Shown: positions 8,461-17,623 of the stretch, piece after piece
How the letters are laid out: every line of letters begins with the position of its first letter
How positions within the stretch are numbered: position 1 is the first letter of the stretch
Notes under the pieces: generated by a model
What the model was told of the DNA's origin: nothing
The model's input: only the letters and a program-made list of their open reading frames with translations
Database searches by the model: none
DNA from: Natronobeatus ordinarius
GTDB taxonomy: Archaea > Halobacteriota > Halobacteria > Halobacteriales > Natrialbaceae
Direction: 5' to 3'
NCBI RefSeq assembly: GCF_024362485.1
Contig: NZ_CP101456.1
Coordinates: 1,302,001 to 1,366,000 of the forward strand
DNA: 64,000 nt
Position numbers and translations under genes: made by a program

Positions 8461-9624
8461 CTATCCGTCGACCTCGAGCACCGTCGCCGCCGCCTCGCGA
8501 ACCGGCTCGAGGACGTCTTCGGGCGCGTAGACACCGAGGCGCCAGATCTCGCGGGCGCAGGCGTCGAGCCCCGCGACGAGCGAGGATCGGTCTTCGAGTC
8601 GCTGCAGTTCCCCGTCGACGACCACTCTGGCCCGTGATTCGGGGGCGCTGGGATCGCCCGGACTGTCGAGGATCACGGTTTCGGGTGAAACGTCAGCGAG
8701 CTCGGCGATCTCGCGCTCGAGTGTCCGCGTGCGGTCGTAGTCGAGTCCCCTGAAACGCGTGGGGACGTCCTCCCGTCGCACCCACAGCGCCCGTTTGTAC
8801 AGGGTCCGCTCCCGGATCCGGGTCGCCAGTTCCGCCGTCCGCTCGTACTCGGTCAGCGTCGCCAGCAGTTCGGCGTCGGTCAGGCGCGCGAACCGTTCGG
8901 GGTCGACGACGCCGTCGGCGAGCAGCCGTTCGCTCGCCCTGTCGAGCATCGACCCTGCGATCCGGGAGACGTGGTGGCGGTAGACCGTCGCGTTCATCAG
9001 CGTCCGGGCGATCAGGGCGCTCTCGGCCGTCGCCACGTTGCCGGCCTCGAGCGCGAGTTCGCCGTCGACGATCTCGAGGGAGTACAGCAGCCGCGCGTGG
9101 TCGATCGTGCCGTACGGGACGCCGGTGTGGTGGGCGTCCCGCACGAGGTAGTCCATCCGGTCGACGTCGAGCGAGCCGGCGACGAGTTCGCCCAGGGGCC
9201 CGCGGCCGTCGACCGTCGCCGCGACGGCCTCGGGGTCGAGACCGTGGTCTTCGAGGACGGCCCCGAGGTCGGTCTCCTCGAGCAGCCAGCCGATCTCGTC
9301 GTGGTGGCGACCGAGGTGGCGTTCGATGGCCGCCTCGGTCTGGTGGCCGAACGGGCCGTGACCGACGTCGTGGACGAGTGCGGCCGCCCGGAGCCGGCGC
9401 GCGAGCTCGTCGTCGATCGGCAACCGCTCGACGGCCTCGTCGGCGAGGTGATAGACGCCCAGACTGTGCTCGAACCGGGTGTGGTTCGCAGACGGGTAGA
9501 CGAACTGGACCGTACTCAGCTGGCGGACGTACCGGAGCCGTTGCATCGGCGCGGTGTCCAAAAGCGCCTCCGCGGTGGGCTCGAGTTCGATGTAGTCGTG
9601 GACGCTGTCCTTGATCGTCGTCAT
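8461..9624 (-). CDS. HD-domain phosphohydrolase (dNTPase-like)
   Basis: 387 residues. N-terminal MTTIKDSVHDYIELEP leads into an HD domain with MQRLRYVRQLS, ANHTRFEHSLGVYHL, LVHDVGHGPFGHQTE and a later RMDYLVRDAHHTG; these supply the His, His-Asp and Asp metal ligands. This arrangement is that of the SAMHD1/dGTPase-like archaeal proteins that hydrolyse nucleotides. Substrate cannot be told from sequence. The start at 9624 is chosen because the family motif begins there; a longer frame adds 18 residues. Confidence 0.85.
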   Translation of the reverse strand: MTTIKDSVHDYIELEPTAEALLDTAPMQRLRYVRQLSTVQFVYPSANHTRFEHSLGVYHLADEAVERLPIDDELARRLRAAALVHDVGHGPFGHQTEAAIERHLGRHHDEIGWLLEETDLGAVLEDHGLDPEAVAATVDGRGPLGELVAGSLDVDRMDYLVRDAHHTGVPYGTIDHARLLYSLEIVDGELALEAGNVATAESALIARTLMNATVYRHHVSRIAGSMLDRASERLLADGVVDPERFARLTDAELLATLTEYERTAELATRIRERTLYKRALWVRREDVPTRFRGLDYDRTRTLEREIAELADVSPETVILDSPGDPSAPESRARVVVDGELQRLEDRSSLVAGLDACAREIWRLGVYAPEDVLEPVREAAATVLEVDG

Positions 9625-9688
9625 GGCGTCTACACTCTCGGGCGGGCCCTTAGCCGCGGTGGTCCCGGGTGCGGCCACGGCGCCGCCG

Positions 9689-10189
9689 TCACAGGACTTC
9701 GCGATCGATCTGGCGGTAGGTCTCCTCGAGCGAGCCGGAGTTGTCGATCACGACGTGGTCGCGTTCGATCGGCTCGAACGCTCGTTTGAGCTGCAGGTGT
9801 TGTTCGAATTCGGCGTCACTGATGGTCTCGGTGCGGTTCTCGAGGCGTTCCCGGACGACGTCGACGTCACAGGTCACGTGGACGTACACCACGGCGGCGT
9901 CGACCTCACTCGCGAGCGCGGCCGCTCGGTCGCGAAACCGTTTCGAGCGGAACGTCGCGTCGAGGACGACGTCCGCGCCGGCCTCGAGTTCGGATCGCGC
10001 ACAGGCGAGTAGCTCCTCGTAGGTCGCGACGGTCTCTTCGTCGGTGTACTCCGGGTCGGGGAACAGCCGTTTGCGCACCTGGTCGCTGCGGTACCGTTCG
10101 GTGGACAACTGTTCTGCGGTGTAGGCGGACGCGGCGGACTTCCCCACGCCTGGCAGCCCACAGTAGACGATCAGCGTTGGGCGATTCAC
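9689..10189 (-). CDS. P-loop kinase of the AAA_33/zeta-toxin-like group
   Basis: 166 residues, GTG start. Walker A is GLPGVGKS at about residues 11-18, followed by a central DVVLDATFRS segment and HVTCDVDVVRERLENR, the pattern of small-molecule or nucleotide kinases related to polynucleotide kinase and gluconate kinase. It lies 64 bases upstream of the HD phosphohydrolase on the same strand, so a shared role in nucleotide metabolism is possible. Target unknown. Confidence 0.75.
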   Translation of the reverse strand: MNRPTLIVYCGLPGVGKSAASAYTAEQLSTERYRSDQVRKRLFPDPEYTDEETVATYEELLACARSELEAGADVVLDATFRSKRFRDRAAALASEVDAAVVYVHVTCDVDVVRERLENRTETISDAEFEQHLQLKRAFEPIERDHVVIDNSGSLEETYRQIDREVL

Positions 10190-10282
10190 GGTCGTTCGTG
10201 TACGGGAACCTACTAAATCGAACCGATTTCGTGACAGCGTACGGCCGTCACGAGAAGCGTGGCCGGAAACGGTGGCCGGTCG

Positions 10283-11389
10283 TTACCGGACGAACGACTC
10301 TGCCATCCGCTTTGGGAACCCGAGGACGAGTTCGCGGATGCTCCGTTTTTCCTCGTCCGACCGGAGCCGGGCACGCAGCCGCTGACTGAACAGTTCGACG
10401 AGGAAGATGAGCACGAAGATGACGAACAGCGTCGCCATCATGTTGCTGAACTGCCGGAGGTTCTCCTGGGCGGCGACGACCGCCCCGAGCCCGCCGGCAC
10501 CGATGACGCCGACGGTCACGGCCGACCGGACGTTGATCTCGAAGATGTAGAGCGTCCAGGCGATGAACGAGGTCCGCACCTGGCTCAACATCCCGAAGAA
10601 GACGATCTGGGACTTGCCCGCGCCGGTCGTCTGCATGGCTTCGATCGGCCCCTCCTCGAGTTCCTCGAGATCTTCGACGAACAGTCGGCCGAGGTTTCCG
10701 ATCGTGTTCAACGCGATCGCGAGCGTGGCTGCGGCCGCACCGAGGCCCACCAGCGCGACGAAGATGAGCGCCCAGATGATCGCCGGAATCGCCCGGATGA
10801 ACGACATGACCGCCCGGAAGACGAAGTTGATCGGGAACGGCGTCACCCGTTCGGAGCCGAGGATGCTGAACAGCAACGCGAGCGGGAAGCCCAGGATGGT
10901 CCCGACCAGCCCCATCGCGAGGGTCGTCCCGGCTTCGCCGAAGATCGTGAACATCCCGAGTTCCTCGAAGAAAAACGCGTAGACGTCGCCGAGGTACGGC
11001 GGGAACTGGAAGAGCAGCTCGCCGACTTCGGGATCGTACACCAGGTCGTTGTTCACGATGAACTCCCAGTAGGTGCCGACGTCGAGGAACGGGACCCCGT
11101 ACTGGTCCGTCGTCGGGAAGTAATCATCCATCCTGTCGGAGAAGTGATTCCAGGTGAACCGCGTCCGCTCGCTGAAAAACTCCGTCGCAGCGAGCCCCTG
11201 CAGGGTGACGAACGCCAGCCCGGCGACGAGTGCGACCCAGCCGACCGCCCGGCGGCGACGGGTTCGACGGATGTTCTCGAACTGTTCGTTTACGCTCGCG
11301 CTCGCGGACTCGAGCCGTCGAGCGTCGTCGACGCCGCCGTCGGCGATCCGTTCCGTGTCAGTCTGGCGTTCGTCGCGTGAATCGCTCAC
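10283..11389 (-). CDS. phnE: Phosphonate-type ABC transporter permease
   Basis: 368 residues, longer than usual PhnE because of a charged N-terminal extension of about 45 residues and an insertion of about 60 residues between the first and second membrane segments. The binding-protein-dependent transport signature is in the C-terminal half (QTTGAGKSQIVFFGMLSQ), and the final segments VGVIGAGGLGAVV are typical of PhnE. It starts with GTG and overlaps phnC by four bases (GTGA). Forms the membrane channel for the PhnC ATPase and PhnD receptor. Confidence 0.88.
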   Translation of the reverse strand: MSDSRDERQTDTERIADGGVDDARRLESASASVNEQFENIRRTRRRRAVGWVALVAGLAFVTLQGLAATEFFSERTRFTWNHFSDRMDDYFPTTDQYGVPFLDVGTYWEFIVNNDLVYDPEVGELLFQFPPYLGDVYAFFFEELGMFTIFGEAGTTLAMGLVGTILGFPLALLFSILGSERVTPFPINFVFRAVMSFIRAIPAIIWALIFVALVGLGAAAATLAIALNTIGNLGRLFVEDLEELEEGPIEAMQTTGAGKSQIVFFGMLSQVRTSFIAWTLYIFEINVRSAVTVGVIGAGGLGAVVAAQENLRQFSNMMATLFVIFVLIFLVELFSQRLRARLRSDEEKRSIRELVLGFPKRMAESFVR

Positions 11390-12189
11390 AGTGTCGCCCC
11401 CGTTCCGCTATCGGAACGCTCGTGTGTCGGTTCCTGCGGTTCGTTTCCATCTGTGACGAACATCCCGTCAGTGTCGATCTCGCCGTAGATTTCGTCGATC
11501 ACGTCGATAGTGAGGTCCTCACGATAGCCGTCGAAGACCTTCTGGCCGTCGTGGAGGCCGATGAACCGCTGGCCGTACTTTCGAGCGATGTTGACCTGAT
11601 GCAGACTCGTAAACGTCGTCAGGTCCTGCTCGTTCGCTGCCCGCTGGAGGTATCCCATCACGTCCTGTGCACTGCCCGGATCGAGGCTCGCGACCGGTTC
11701 GTCGGCCAACAGCACCTCCGGCAGCTGGGTGAGCGCACGGGCGATCCCGACGCGCTGTTGTTGCCCACCGCTCATCCGTCGGGCTTTCTGCTCGGCTTCC
11801 TCCAGTAAGCCGACCGTGTCGAGCGCCTCGAGTGCACGCTGCTTTTCGGCGTCGTCCTGGAGCTGGAACACGCTCTCGACGAAGCCACTCCGGTTGATCC
11901 CGCCGGAAAGCGCGTTCGAGTAGGCCGTCATGTCGCCGATGATGTTGTGTTGCTGAAATATCATCGCCACTTCCGGCCGCGTCCTCGTCATCGGTTCACC
12001 ATCGATCAACACCTGCCCATCTGTCGGTTCGGTGAGGGCGGCCATACACCGCAAGAGCGTCGATTTCCCCGAGCCGGAGACGCCGAGAATAATGACGAAC
12101 TCCCCTGCCGGGACGTCGAACGAGACGTTATCGAGGGCGACAGTATCGCCGTAGGTTTTCCTGAGATTGTCGACGACAATTTTACTCAT
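11386..12189 (-). CDS. phnC: Phosphonate-type ABC transporter ATP-binding protein
   Basis: 267 residues with Walker A GVSGSGKST, the Q-loop FQQHN, the signature MSGGQQQRVGIARAL and Walker B VLLADEPVASLDP. The sequence around INRSGFVESVF is characteristic of the PhnC subfamily. A C-terminal extension after residue 245 is Ser/Glu-rich and probably disordered. Sits between phnD (39-base gap) and phnE (4-base overlap). Confidence 0.9.
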   Translation of the reverse strand: MSKIVVDNLRKTYGDTVALDNVSFDVPAGEFVIILGVSGSGKSTLLRCMAALTEPTDGQVLIDGEPMTRTRPEVAMIFQQHNIIGDMTAYSNALSGGINRSGFVESVFQLQDDAEKQRALEALDTVGLLEEAEQKARRMSGGQQQRVGIARALTQLPEVLLADEPVASLDPGSAQDVMGYLQRAANEQDLTTFTSLHQVNIARKYGQRFIGLHDGQKVFDGYREDLTIDVIDEIYGEIDTDGMFVTDGNEPQEPTHERSDSGTGATL

Positions 12190-12228
12190 CTATTAGTGTT
12201 GGTTTGCAGTCGCTTCGTTCGGACAGTT

Positions 12229-13365
12229 CTAGATCTCGTCGAAAGCGATGCCGAGGTCCTCGGCGAACTGCCGAACCGGGTCGTAGTCTTCGTGGTCCGC
12301 CGCGGCAACGCCGCTGAACCAGAGCGTGTGGTCGTCGAACTCCTGCCAGTCTGCTTCCTGACTCTCGTCCAGATCGTAGTCGTCGGTGTCGAGGGTCCCC
12401 TCGTTGTACTCCTCGAGCATGTCGTCGGGGAGATCGAGATTGAGCGCGTCGGCCAGGTCGAACGCGTCGTGCTCGAAATCCGACGAATCGGCGTCACGCA
12501 TGAACTCCTCGATGTCGTACCGGAGATCCTCTTCCCAGGCGGCGTTGACGACGATCGGCGCCCGCGGGATCGGTGGCGAGGTCTCCAGCAGTCGCAGCTC
12601 TGGCTCGCGCGATCCGGCGCGGTCGACCTCCGGGGAGATCTCGTAGAGGTCCGGGAACTCCGCTTCGATCTGCTCGTAGGGGACGTGCGGGACGGACGCG
12701 AACTCGCCGGCGCCCGCCGCCGCGATGGTGTCGTCGTTGATGAGCTCTTCGATGGCGCGGTCGTGTGCGACGCCGCTTCGCCATTCGAAGTCTTCGGCAC
12801 CCCCGCCCTGGGCTGCGTTGCCGATGTCGAGTCCGTGCTCCTTGAGCATCCACAGCGGGGCCATCCCGCCCGAGACCGACCCAATGTCGGCCGTGGCGAT
12901 CACTTCGCCTTCGAGCTCCGAGACCTCGGTGATCCCGCTGTCGGCCGTCGTCACGAGCGTCCCGAAGTAGCGTTCCGCACCGAACGCTTCCCGCATCCCG
13001 ACGACGTCGATCTCCTCGGGGCCGAGCTGTGGGACCGCACCCGGCGACGTGTCGGCGAAGACCCTGTCCCCCTCGCTGGCACGGTCGAGCTGTTCCATCG
13101 TCCCGGAGTAACTCTGCGTCGGGACCCCCTCGATTTCGACGTCGAACTCGTCTTCGATCAGCGAGAACAGCGGCTGGTACTGGATCTCGATGTCGATCGT
13201 GTCCTCTGCCGGATTCATCACCCAGGTGATGGTGTCTGCGTCATCGCTCTCACCACTACCGTTGCCGTCGTCGCCCCCTCCAAGACATCCTGCCAGCGCA
13301 ATCGTCCCTACTGCACCGGTCTTGGCCAAAAATCTCCGTCGTGAACTGCTGCTATCTCGAGGCAT
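12229..13365 (-). CDS. phnD: Phosphonate/phosphite-type substrate-binding lipoprotein
   Basis: 378 residues. The N-terminus has a twin-arginine signal (SSRRRFLAKTG), then a hydrophobic run ending in the lipobox ALAGC, so the mature protein is exported folded and lipid-anchored, followed by a Gly/Asp-rich linker. The periplasmic-binding fold contains GVPTQSYSGTMEQL, FADTSPGAVPQL and TTADSGI, consistent with the PhnD family. Whether it takes phosphonate, phosphite or another oxyanion is unknown; no C-P lyase genes are in the window. The upstream A/T-rich stretch near 13370-13400 likely holds the operon promoter. Confidence 0.85.
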   Translation of the reverse strand: MPRDSSSSRRRFLAKTGAVGTIALAGCLGGGDDGNGSGESDDADTITWVMNPAEDTIDIEIQYQPLFSLIEDEFDVEIEGVPTQSYSGTMEQLDRASEGDRVFADTSPGAVPQLGPEEIDVVGMREAFGAERYFGTLVTTADSGITEVSELEGEVIATADIGSVSGGMAPLWMLKEHGLDIGNAAQGGGAEDFEWRSGVAHDRAIEELINDDTIAAAGAGEFASVPHVPYEQIEAEFPDLYEISPEVDRAGSREPELRLLETSPPIPRAPIVVNAAWEEDLRYDIEEFMRDADSSDFEHDAFDLADALNLDLPDDMLEEYNEGTLDTDDYDLDESQEADWQEFDDHTLWFSGVAAADHEDYDPVRQFAEDLGIAFDEI

Positions 13366-13540
13366 CAGTTAACCGATAATAGGGCATGATCAAATAATTT
13401 CTGATTGATGGATATGTATCCCTGTCCCTGGGTACGGTTCAGTATGGACTCGTATGGACTCTTGGTGAGACGGACCCGGTATCCAGGTGCCGTTTCGATG
13501 GAAACCGTGGCACGCCTCGTCGGCAGGCTGGACCGAGCGT

Positions 13541-14440
13541 TCACCACAGCTCGAGTGCCCGCGCCCGGCGGAGGAACTGCTCCTCGGCGGTGACGGCCCC
13601 CTCGAGCTCGTCGTGTCCACACTCGAGCCGTGGTCCGTCGTGTTCACACTCGAGCCGTGGTCCGTCGTGTTCACACTCGAGCCGTGGTCCGTCGTGTTCA
13701 CACTCGAGCCGTGGTCCGTCGTGTTCACACTCGAGCCGTGGTCCGTCGTGTTCACACTCGAGCCGTGGTCCGTCGTGTTCACACTCGAGCCGTGGTCCGT
13801 CGTGTTCACACTCGAGTTCCGGCTCGCTACGACGAACCGGAAAGAGAATCGACAGTTCGTACCGGGCAATTTCGGCGTCGGCGGCGTCGACCAGCCGTTC
13901 GTCTTCGACCGTGGGCTCGAGGTCGAACGCCTCGCAGACGGCCGCCTGGAACCGCTTTTCGGCGTGAGTGTACCCCGGGAGCGATCGCTTGACCGGTGCG
14001 GGAACGTCCGAGACGTACGCCTCGCTCGCGTCGTGGAGTAGCCCCCACCGCTGGGCTGTGAGAGTCCCGTCGCGTGCTTCGACCTCGCGACTGACGTGTA
14101 CCGCGTGGCGAGCGACGCTGTAAAATCGGACGCCATGGCCGGCGAATCGGCTGCAGTTCGAGAGCGCGTGTGCGACGTCCCCGAGGTCGATCCGCTCGGG
14201 GTCCGGATCGAGCGGCGTGATCCGTTCGCCCGAGCGTGTGTCGATGGCGCCGTGGCCGCCGGTAGTCGCCGCGAGCAGTTCCTGGAGTCGACCTGCGACG
14301 GTTTCGAACTGGATCCGCTGGAGCTCGTCGCCCCCGCGAACGGCTCGCTTCAGCGTCGCTACTTCGGTCTCGAGCGCTTCGACTTGCTCGAGGAGCCGGG
14401 ACGAGTCGGTGTCGCCACCGGCGTCGGTTCGGTCAGCCAT
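13541..14440 (-). CDS. HD-domain (YfbR-like) phosphohydrolase with coiled coil and Cys/His repeat tail
   Basis: 299 residues. Residues about 10-60 form a coiled coil (LLEQVEALETEVATLKRAV). The central part is an HD domain with VARHAVHVSRE, GLLHDASEAYVSDV and APVKRSL, as in YfbR-type 5'-nucleotidases. After residue 215 comes RRSEPELE and then seven exact copies of the nine-residue unit ECEHDGPRL, ending ECGHDELEG. The repeat region is encoded by a 27-bp tandem repeat (13621-13809). The start at 14440 is chosen because the region further upstream overlaps the lipoate ligase side and looks non-coding. The tail is probably an expansion specific to this strain. Confidence 0.75.
   Translation of the reverse strand: MADRTDAGGDTDSSRLLEQVEALETEVATLKRAVRGGDELQRIQFETVAGRLQELLAATTGGHGAIDTRSGERITPLDPDPERIDLGDVAHALSNCSRFAGHGVRFYSVARHAVHVSREVEARDGTLTAQRWGLLHDASEAYVSDVPAPVKRSLPGYTHAEKRFQAAVCEAFDLEPTVEDERLVDAADAEIARYELSILFPVRRSEPELECEHDGPRLECEHDGPRLECEHDGPRLECEHDGPRLECEHDGPRLECEHDGPRLECEHDGPRLECGHDELEGAVTAEEQFLRRARALELW
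13621..13809. repeat. Seven exact 27-bp tandem repeats inside a gene
   Basis: The unit ACTCGAGCCGTGGTCCGT followed by CGTGTTCAC (plus strand) occurs seven times without a single change, at 13621, 13648, 13675, 13702, 13729, 13756 and 13783. A degenerate half copy precedes it at about 13601-13620. Because 27 is a multiple of three, gain or loss of units keeps the gene in frame. The perfect identity implies recent expansion by slippage or unequal exchange. No spacers, so not a CRISPR array. Confidence 0.97.
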
Positions 14441-14555
14441 ACTGACTGTCAGCGAACGCGATGGCAAGGACGTTTCCCTCAGCGGCGCGCTCGTGAACGG
14501 GGTGTCGGCCCTGGACGGAGCCGACGCGACGGGCGCGTGTGACGACACGCCGGCG

Positions 14556-15395
14556 TCATCGGTTCGAGGCCTCGTCGAGCACCTCTCGATCCCGAACCCA
14601 CGCGTCGGTCCCGTACTTGCGCGCTGCGAGGTCGCGGGCGGCCTCGAGTTCGTCCTCGCGCCAGGTCCCTGATTCGGCACCGCACCAGTCGGCCAGCGCG
14701 TCGCCGACGTGCTCGACGGCGTCGGCGCGGTCGAGCCCCGACTCGTCACGGATGCTCGTCACCCGGTCAGTGAACGTGTCGGTCCCGAGGCCGTGGTCGG
14801 CGAAGACGCCGAGGTGACGTTCTGGCTCGCGGTCGTAGCTGAGCGAGCCGTGCTGGATGACGACGTCGCGCTGGCGATACTGGGCGTTGCCGCTGAGCTT
14901 GCGCGTCGAGTCGTCGTCGGCCGGCACCACGACGTCGTGGGCCGGGTGGATATCCCGAAGGTAACACGAGGGCTGGTGGATCGACGGCTGTTTCTCGTCG
15001 GCGAAGCGGGCGTCGACGCCCATTCGGGAGAAGGCCTCGAGGATCGGCTCGCAGAACAGCGCGTAACAGTCCATCAGGTCGCCAGGGACCTCCGCGGCGG
15101 GCGCGACGATCGTGTAGGAGATGTCGGCGTACCGATCGTGGTAGATCCCGCCGCCGCCGGTCTGTCGGCGGGTGACGTCGATCCCTTCGCGATCGCAGAA
15201 GTCCCAGTCGACGGAGTCGGCCGCCTGACGGTAGCCCAGCGAGAGCGTGCTCGGCTCCCAGTCGTAGACCCGGACCGTTCGCACGCCGTCTTCGAGTGCC
15301 GTTTCCCCGGCGACTTCCTCGAGTGCCATCTGGATCGCTCCGTCGCGTGGCTCGTCACGAATCAGCCGCCACTCGCGGTCTCCGAGGTCGGTCAT
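14556..15395 (-). CDS. lplA: Lipoate--protein ligase A-type protein
   Basis: 279 residues of the BPL/LPL catalytic fold. Diagnostic motifs are RRQTGGGGIYHDRYADISY (lipoyl-adenylate binding), the catalytic-lysine region KLSGNAQYRQRDVVIQHGSL and a C-terminal accessory part. It attaches lipoate or octanoate to E2 or GcvH proteins, or is a related acyltransferase; the split between ligase and octanoyltransferase cannot be settled here. Upstream of the HD-repeat gene by 115 bases on the same strand. Confidence 0.85.
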   Translation of the reverse strand: MTDLGDREWRLIRDEPRDGAIQMALEEVAGETALEDGVRTVRVYDWEPSTLSLGYRQAADSVDWDFCDREGIDVTRRQTGGGGIYHDRYADISYTIVAPAAEVPGDLMDCYALFCEPILEAFSRMGVDARFADEKQPSIHQPSCYLRDIHPAHDVVVPADDDSTRKLSGNAQYRQRDVVIQHGSLSYDREPERHLGVFADHGLGTDTFTDRVTSIRDESGLDRADAVEHVGDALADWCGAESGTWREDELEAARDLAARKYGTDAWVRDREVLDEASNR

Positions 15396-15572
15396 GCCCG
15401 AAAGGTTGCGGGCGAGGGGGAAAGCGATTGCGACGGTCGCTGGCGGTCGCCGGTCGCCGTTCCGCCGCCCGTGTGCCCGACTCGGCGGCGATTCGACCCC
15501 GTCGCGTCTAATATTTCCGCAACCAATTTCCAGACGCCATCGTTATGGGCATTGGGTCGCTAGTGTTCGAAA

Positions 15573-16529
15573 ATGACTTCCTTCAGAACACTTCTCAGGC
15601 TCTCACCGGCGAATATCTCGGCTGCGTACTTCGTCTTCGGCATCGTGTGGATTCCGAGCACCGACTTGCTGCTGGTTCGCCTGTTCGGCCCAGAACACGC
15701 ACCGACGCTCGTGGGGGTGTTCAAAGGGTGGATCTTCATCGGACTGTCGACGATACTGATCTACAGCGTCTCACGTCTCCACCGCCAGCAGATGGAGTCC
15801 ATCCAGGAGACGCTAGAGACGGCGAATCAGCAACTGCAGGTGTTACACCGCGTCTTCCGCCACAACATTCGAAACGACCTCAACGTGATCCACGGCTACG
15901 CCGAGATCGCCTCGGAACGGACGACAGAGCGGACGGCACAGCTGCACTTAGAAACCGTCAGCCAGACCGCCGAACGAATCATCGACATCAGCGAGAAACT
16001 GAAGGTGATCGAGAAAGTCGACCCGACTCGATCGACCGACGGCACCGTCGACCTCGTTCCCATCGTCGAGGACGAACTGGAACGCATCCGGTCGACGTTT
16101 CCCGAGGTGTCGATTACGGCCGACCTGCCGGAGCAGGCGTGGATCGAGGCGGACGATTCGATCCGGTACGCGATCCAGGAAGTACTCGAGAACGCAGTCG
16201 AGCACAACGACGACGCGCCCGGCCTGTCGGTCTCCGTCGATCGAACGAACGGGAACGTCCGGCTGCAGGTGACAGACGACGGGCCGGGTATTCCACCCGA
16301 CGAACTCCAGTCACTCCAGACGGGCGAGGAGACGGCACTCGTCCACGCGAGCAGCGTCGGCCTCTGGCTCGTCACGTGGATGTGCCGTCTTCACGATGGC
16401 TACGTCCAGTTCGAGACCGAATCCGCCAGCGGAACCACCGTTTCGTTTCACTTCCAAACGGGCTCACAGGCCGCCCTGATGGAGACGCAATCGCACGTGA
16501 CGAAACGGCTCGATTCCATCGCGAACTAG
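15573..16529 (+). CDS. Membrane-anchored sensor histidine kinase
   Basis: 318 residues. Two hydrophobic segments near residues 15-35 and 48-65 anchor the protein, with only a short loop outside, so there is no extracellular sensor domain. A short coiled coil (MESIQETLETANQQLQVL) leads to the H-box FRHNIRNDL with His97, the haloarchaeal type. ATPase boxes are QEVLENAVEHN (N), VTDDGPGIP (G1) and SVGLWLV (G2). No response regulator is adjacent, so it is an orphan. Signal and partner unknown. Confidence 0.87.
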   Translation: MTSFRTLLRLSPANISAAYFVFGIVWIPSTDLLLVRLFGPEHAPTLVGVFKGWIFIGLSTILIYSVSRLHRQQMESIQETLETANQQLQVLHRVFRHNIRNDLNVIHGYAEIASERTTERTAQLHLETVSQTAERIIDISEKLKVIEKVDPTRSTDGTVDLVPIVEDELERIRSTFPEVSITADLPEQAWIEADDSIRYAIQEVLENAVEHNDDAPGLSVSVDRTNGNVRLQVTDDGPGIPPDELQSLQTGEETALVHASSVGLWLVTWMCRLHDGYVQFETESASGTTVSFHFQTGSQAALMETQSHVTKRLDSIAN

Positions 16530-16691
16530 AACTTGGCCACGGGTCGACGACTGCGTGAAACCGACCGATCGCCACCGGGGTTACCCAGCGACTGGGTGTG
16601 GGACGCCGCCCGTCCGACGTCACTCGTGGCCGTCACCGTCCGAAGCGTCCGGTTCCGGTTCGCTTTTCGGGTTCGCCCCGGAAGAGGTGGT

Positions 16692-17561
16692 ATGGACGAA
16701 CGGGCCGCGCTGGCGCTCCTCGAGCGGGAACTCGGACCGGCCGGCGACGACGCCGCCGTCGTCGACGGGCTGGTGCTGACGACGGACATGCTCCACGAGA
16801 CGACGGACTTTCCCGACGGCACGACCCGGTACACGGCGGGCTGGCGGGCCGTCGGCGCGTCGCTCTCGGACGTGGCGGCGATGGGTGCCGAGGCGACCGC
16901 CGCCGTCGCCGTCTACGCCGACACCGCGTTCGACGCCGAGGAGCTGCTCGCGTTCGTTCGCGGCGCGCGCGACATCTGTGAGCGCGTCGGCGCGGCCTAC
17001 GTCGGCGGCGACCTCGACGAACACCGGGAGTTCACCGTCGTCACCACGGCGCTCGGACGGACCGACGATCCCGTCCCCCGGAGCGGTGCGCGGCCGGGTG
17101 ACGTCCTCTGTGTCACCGGCACGCTCGGACGCAGCGCGGCCGCCCTCGAGCTGTTCGACCGCGGCGCACTCGAGCGCGCGAACGAGCTGTTTCGCTTCGA
17201 GCCGCGCGTCGAGGCCGGGCTCGCGCTCGCTCCGCACGCCACGGCGATGATGGACTCGAGCGACGGGCTCGCCCGCTCGCTGCACCAGCTGGCCGAGGCG
17301 TCCGACTGTGGCTTCGCCGTCGACCCGAGTCGGGTCCCGATCGACGAGACCGTTCGGGAACTCGCCGACGACGAGACGGCCCTCGAGCTCGCGACGACCT
17401 TCGGCGAGGACTTCGAACTCGTCTGTACGCTCCCGCCGGGGTCGCTCGAGGCGGCTCGCGAAGGGGCCGACGTTCCGCTCTCGGTCGTCGGCGAGGTCGT
17501 CGAGGAGGGCGTGACGATGGACGGCGAGCCGCTGGCCGACGAGGGGTACACCCACGGCTAG
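16692..17561 (+). CDS. thiL: Thiamine-monophosphate kinase
   Basis: 289 residues of the PurM/ThiL superfamily. It phosphorylates thiamine monophosphate to thiamine diphosphate. Visible motifs: GDDAAVVDG near the N-terminus, LTTDMLHETTDF, GASLSDVAAMGA, YVGGDLDEH, and MMDSSDGLARSLHQL plus GEDFELVCTL in the C-terminal half. These include the metal- and ATP-binding aspartates. The ATG at 16692 is supported by a GCTTTTCGG box about 27 bases upstream; an earlier in-frame ATG at 16533 is not supported. Confidence 0.92.
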   Translation: MDERAALALLERELGPAGDDAAVVDGLVLTTDMLHETTDFPDGTTRYTAGWRAVGASLSDVAAMGAEATAAVAVYADTAFDAEELLAFVRGARDICERVGAAYVGGDLDEHREFTVVTTALGRTDDPVPRSGARPGDVLCVTGTLGRSAAALELFDRGALERANELFRFEPRVEAGLALAPHATAMMDSSDGLARSLHQLAEASDCGFAVDPSRVPIDETVRELADDETALELATTFGEDFELVCTLPPGSLEAAREGADVPLSVVGEVVEEGVTMDGEPLADEGYTHG

Positions 17562-17592
17562 GCTCCGGGAACGTCCGCTGGTCGGCAGTTAG

Positions 17593-17598
17593 TTATAC
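17593..17598 (+). promoter_or_regulatory. TATA box of the toxin-antitoxin operon
   Basis: TTATAC centred about 29 bases before the antitoxin ATG at 17624, giving a leaderless transcript. No clear inverted repeat is seen over the box, although AbrB-type antitoxins usually repress their own promoter. Confidence 0.5.
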
Positions 17599-17623
17599 GT
17601 CGAGTGCGTAGGTACAACCCAGA

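Noticed and set aside
10259-11380. Long plus-strand frame opposite phnE
   Set aside because: Very high Arg/Asp/Glu content and no family features; it mirrors a membrane protein gene.
11947-13344. Long plus-strand frame opposite phnC/phnD
   Set aside because: Antisense shadow of two recognised ABC genes.
13621-13809. CRISPR array
   Set aside because: Repeats are directly adjacent with no spacers and lie inside a gene.
13487-14041. Plus-strand frame with LEPWSVVFT repeats
   Set aside because: It is the other strand of the 27-bp repeat in the HD gene; no start signal and no homologue.
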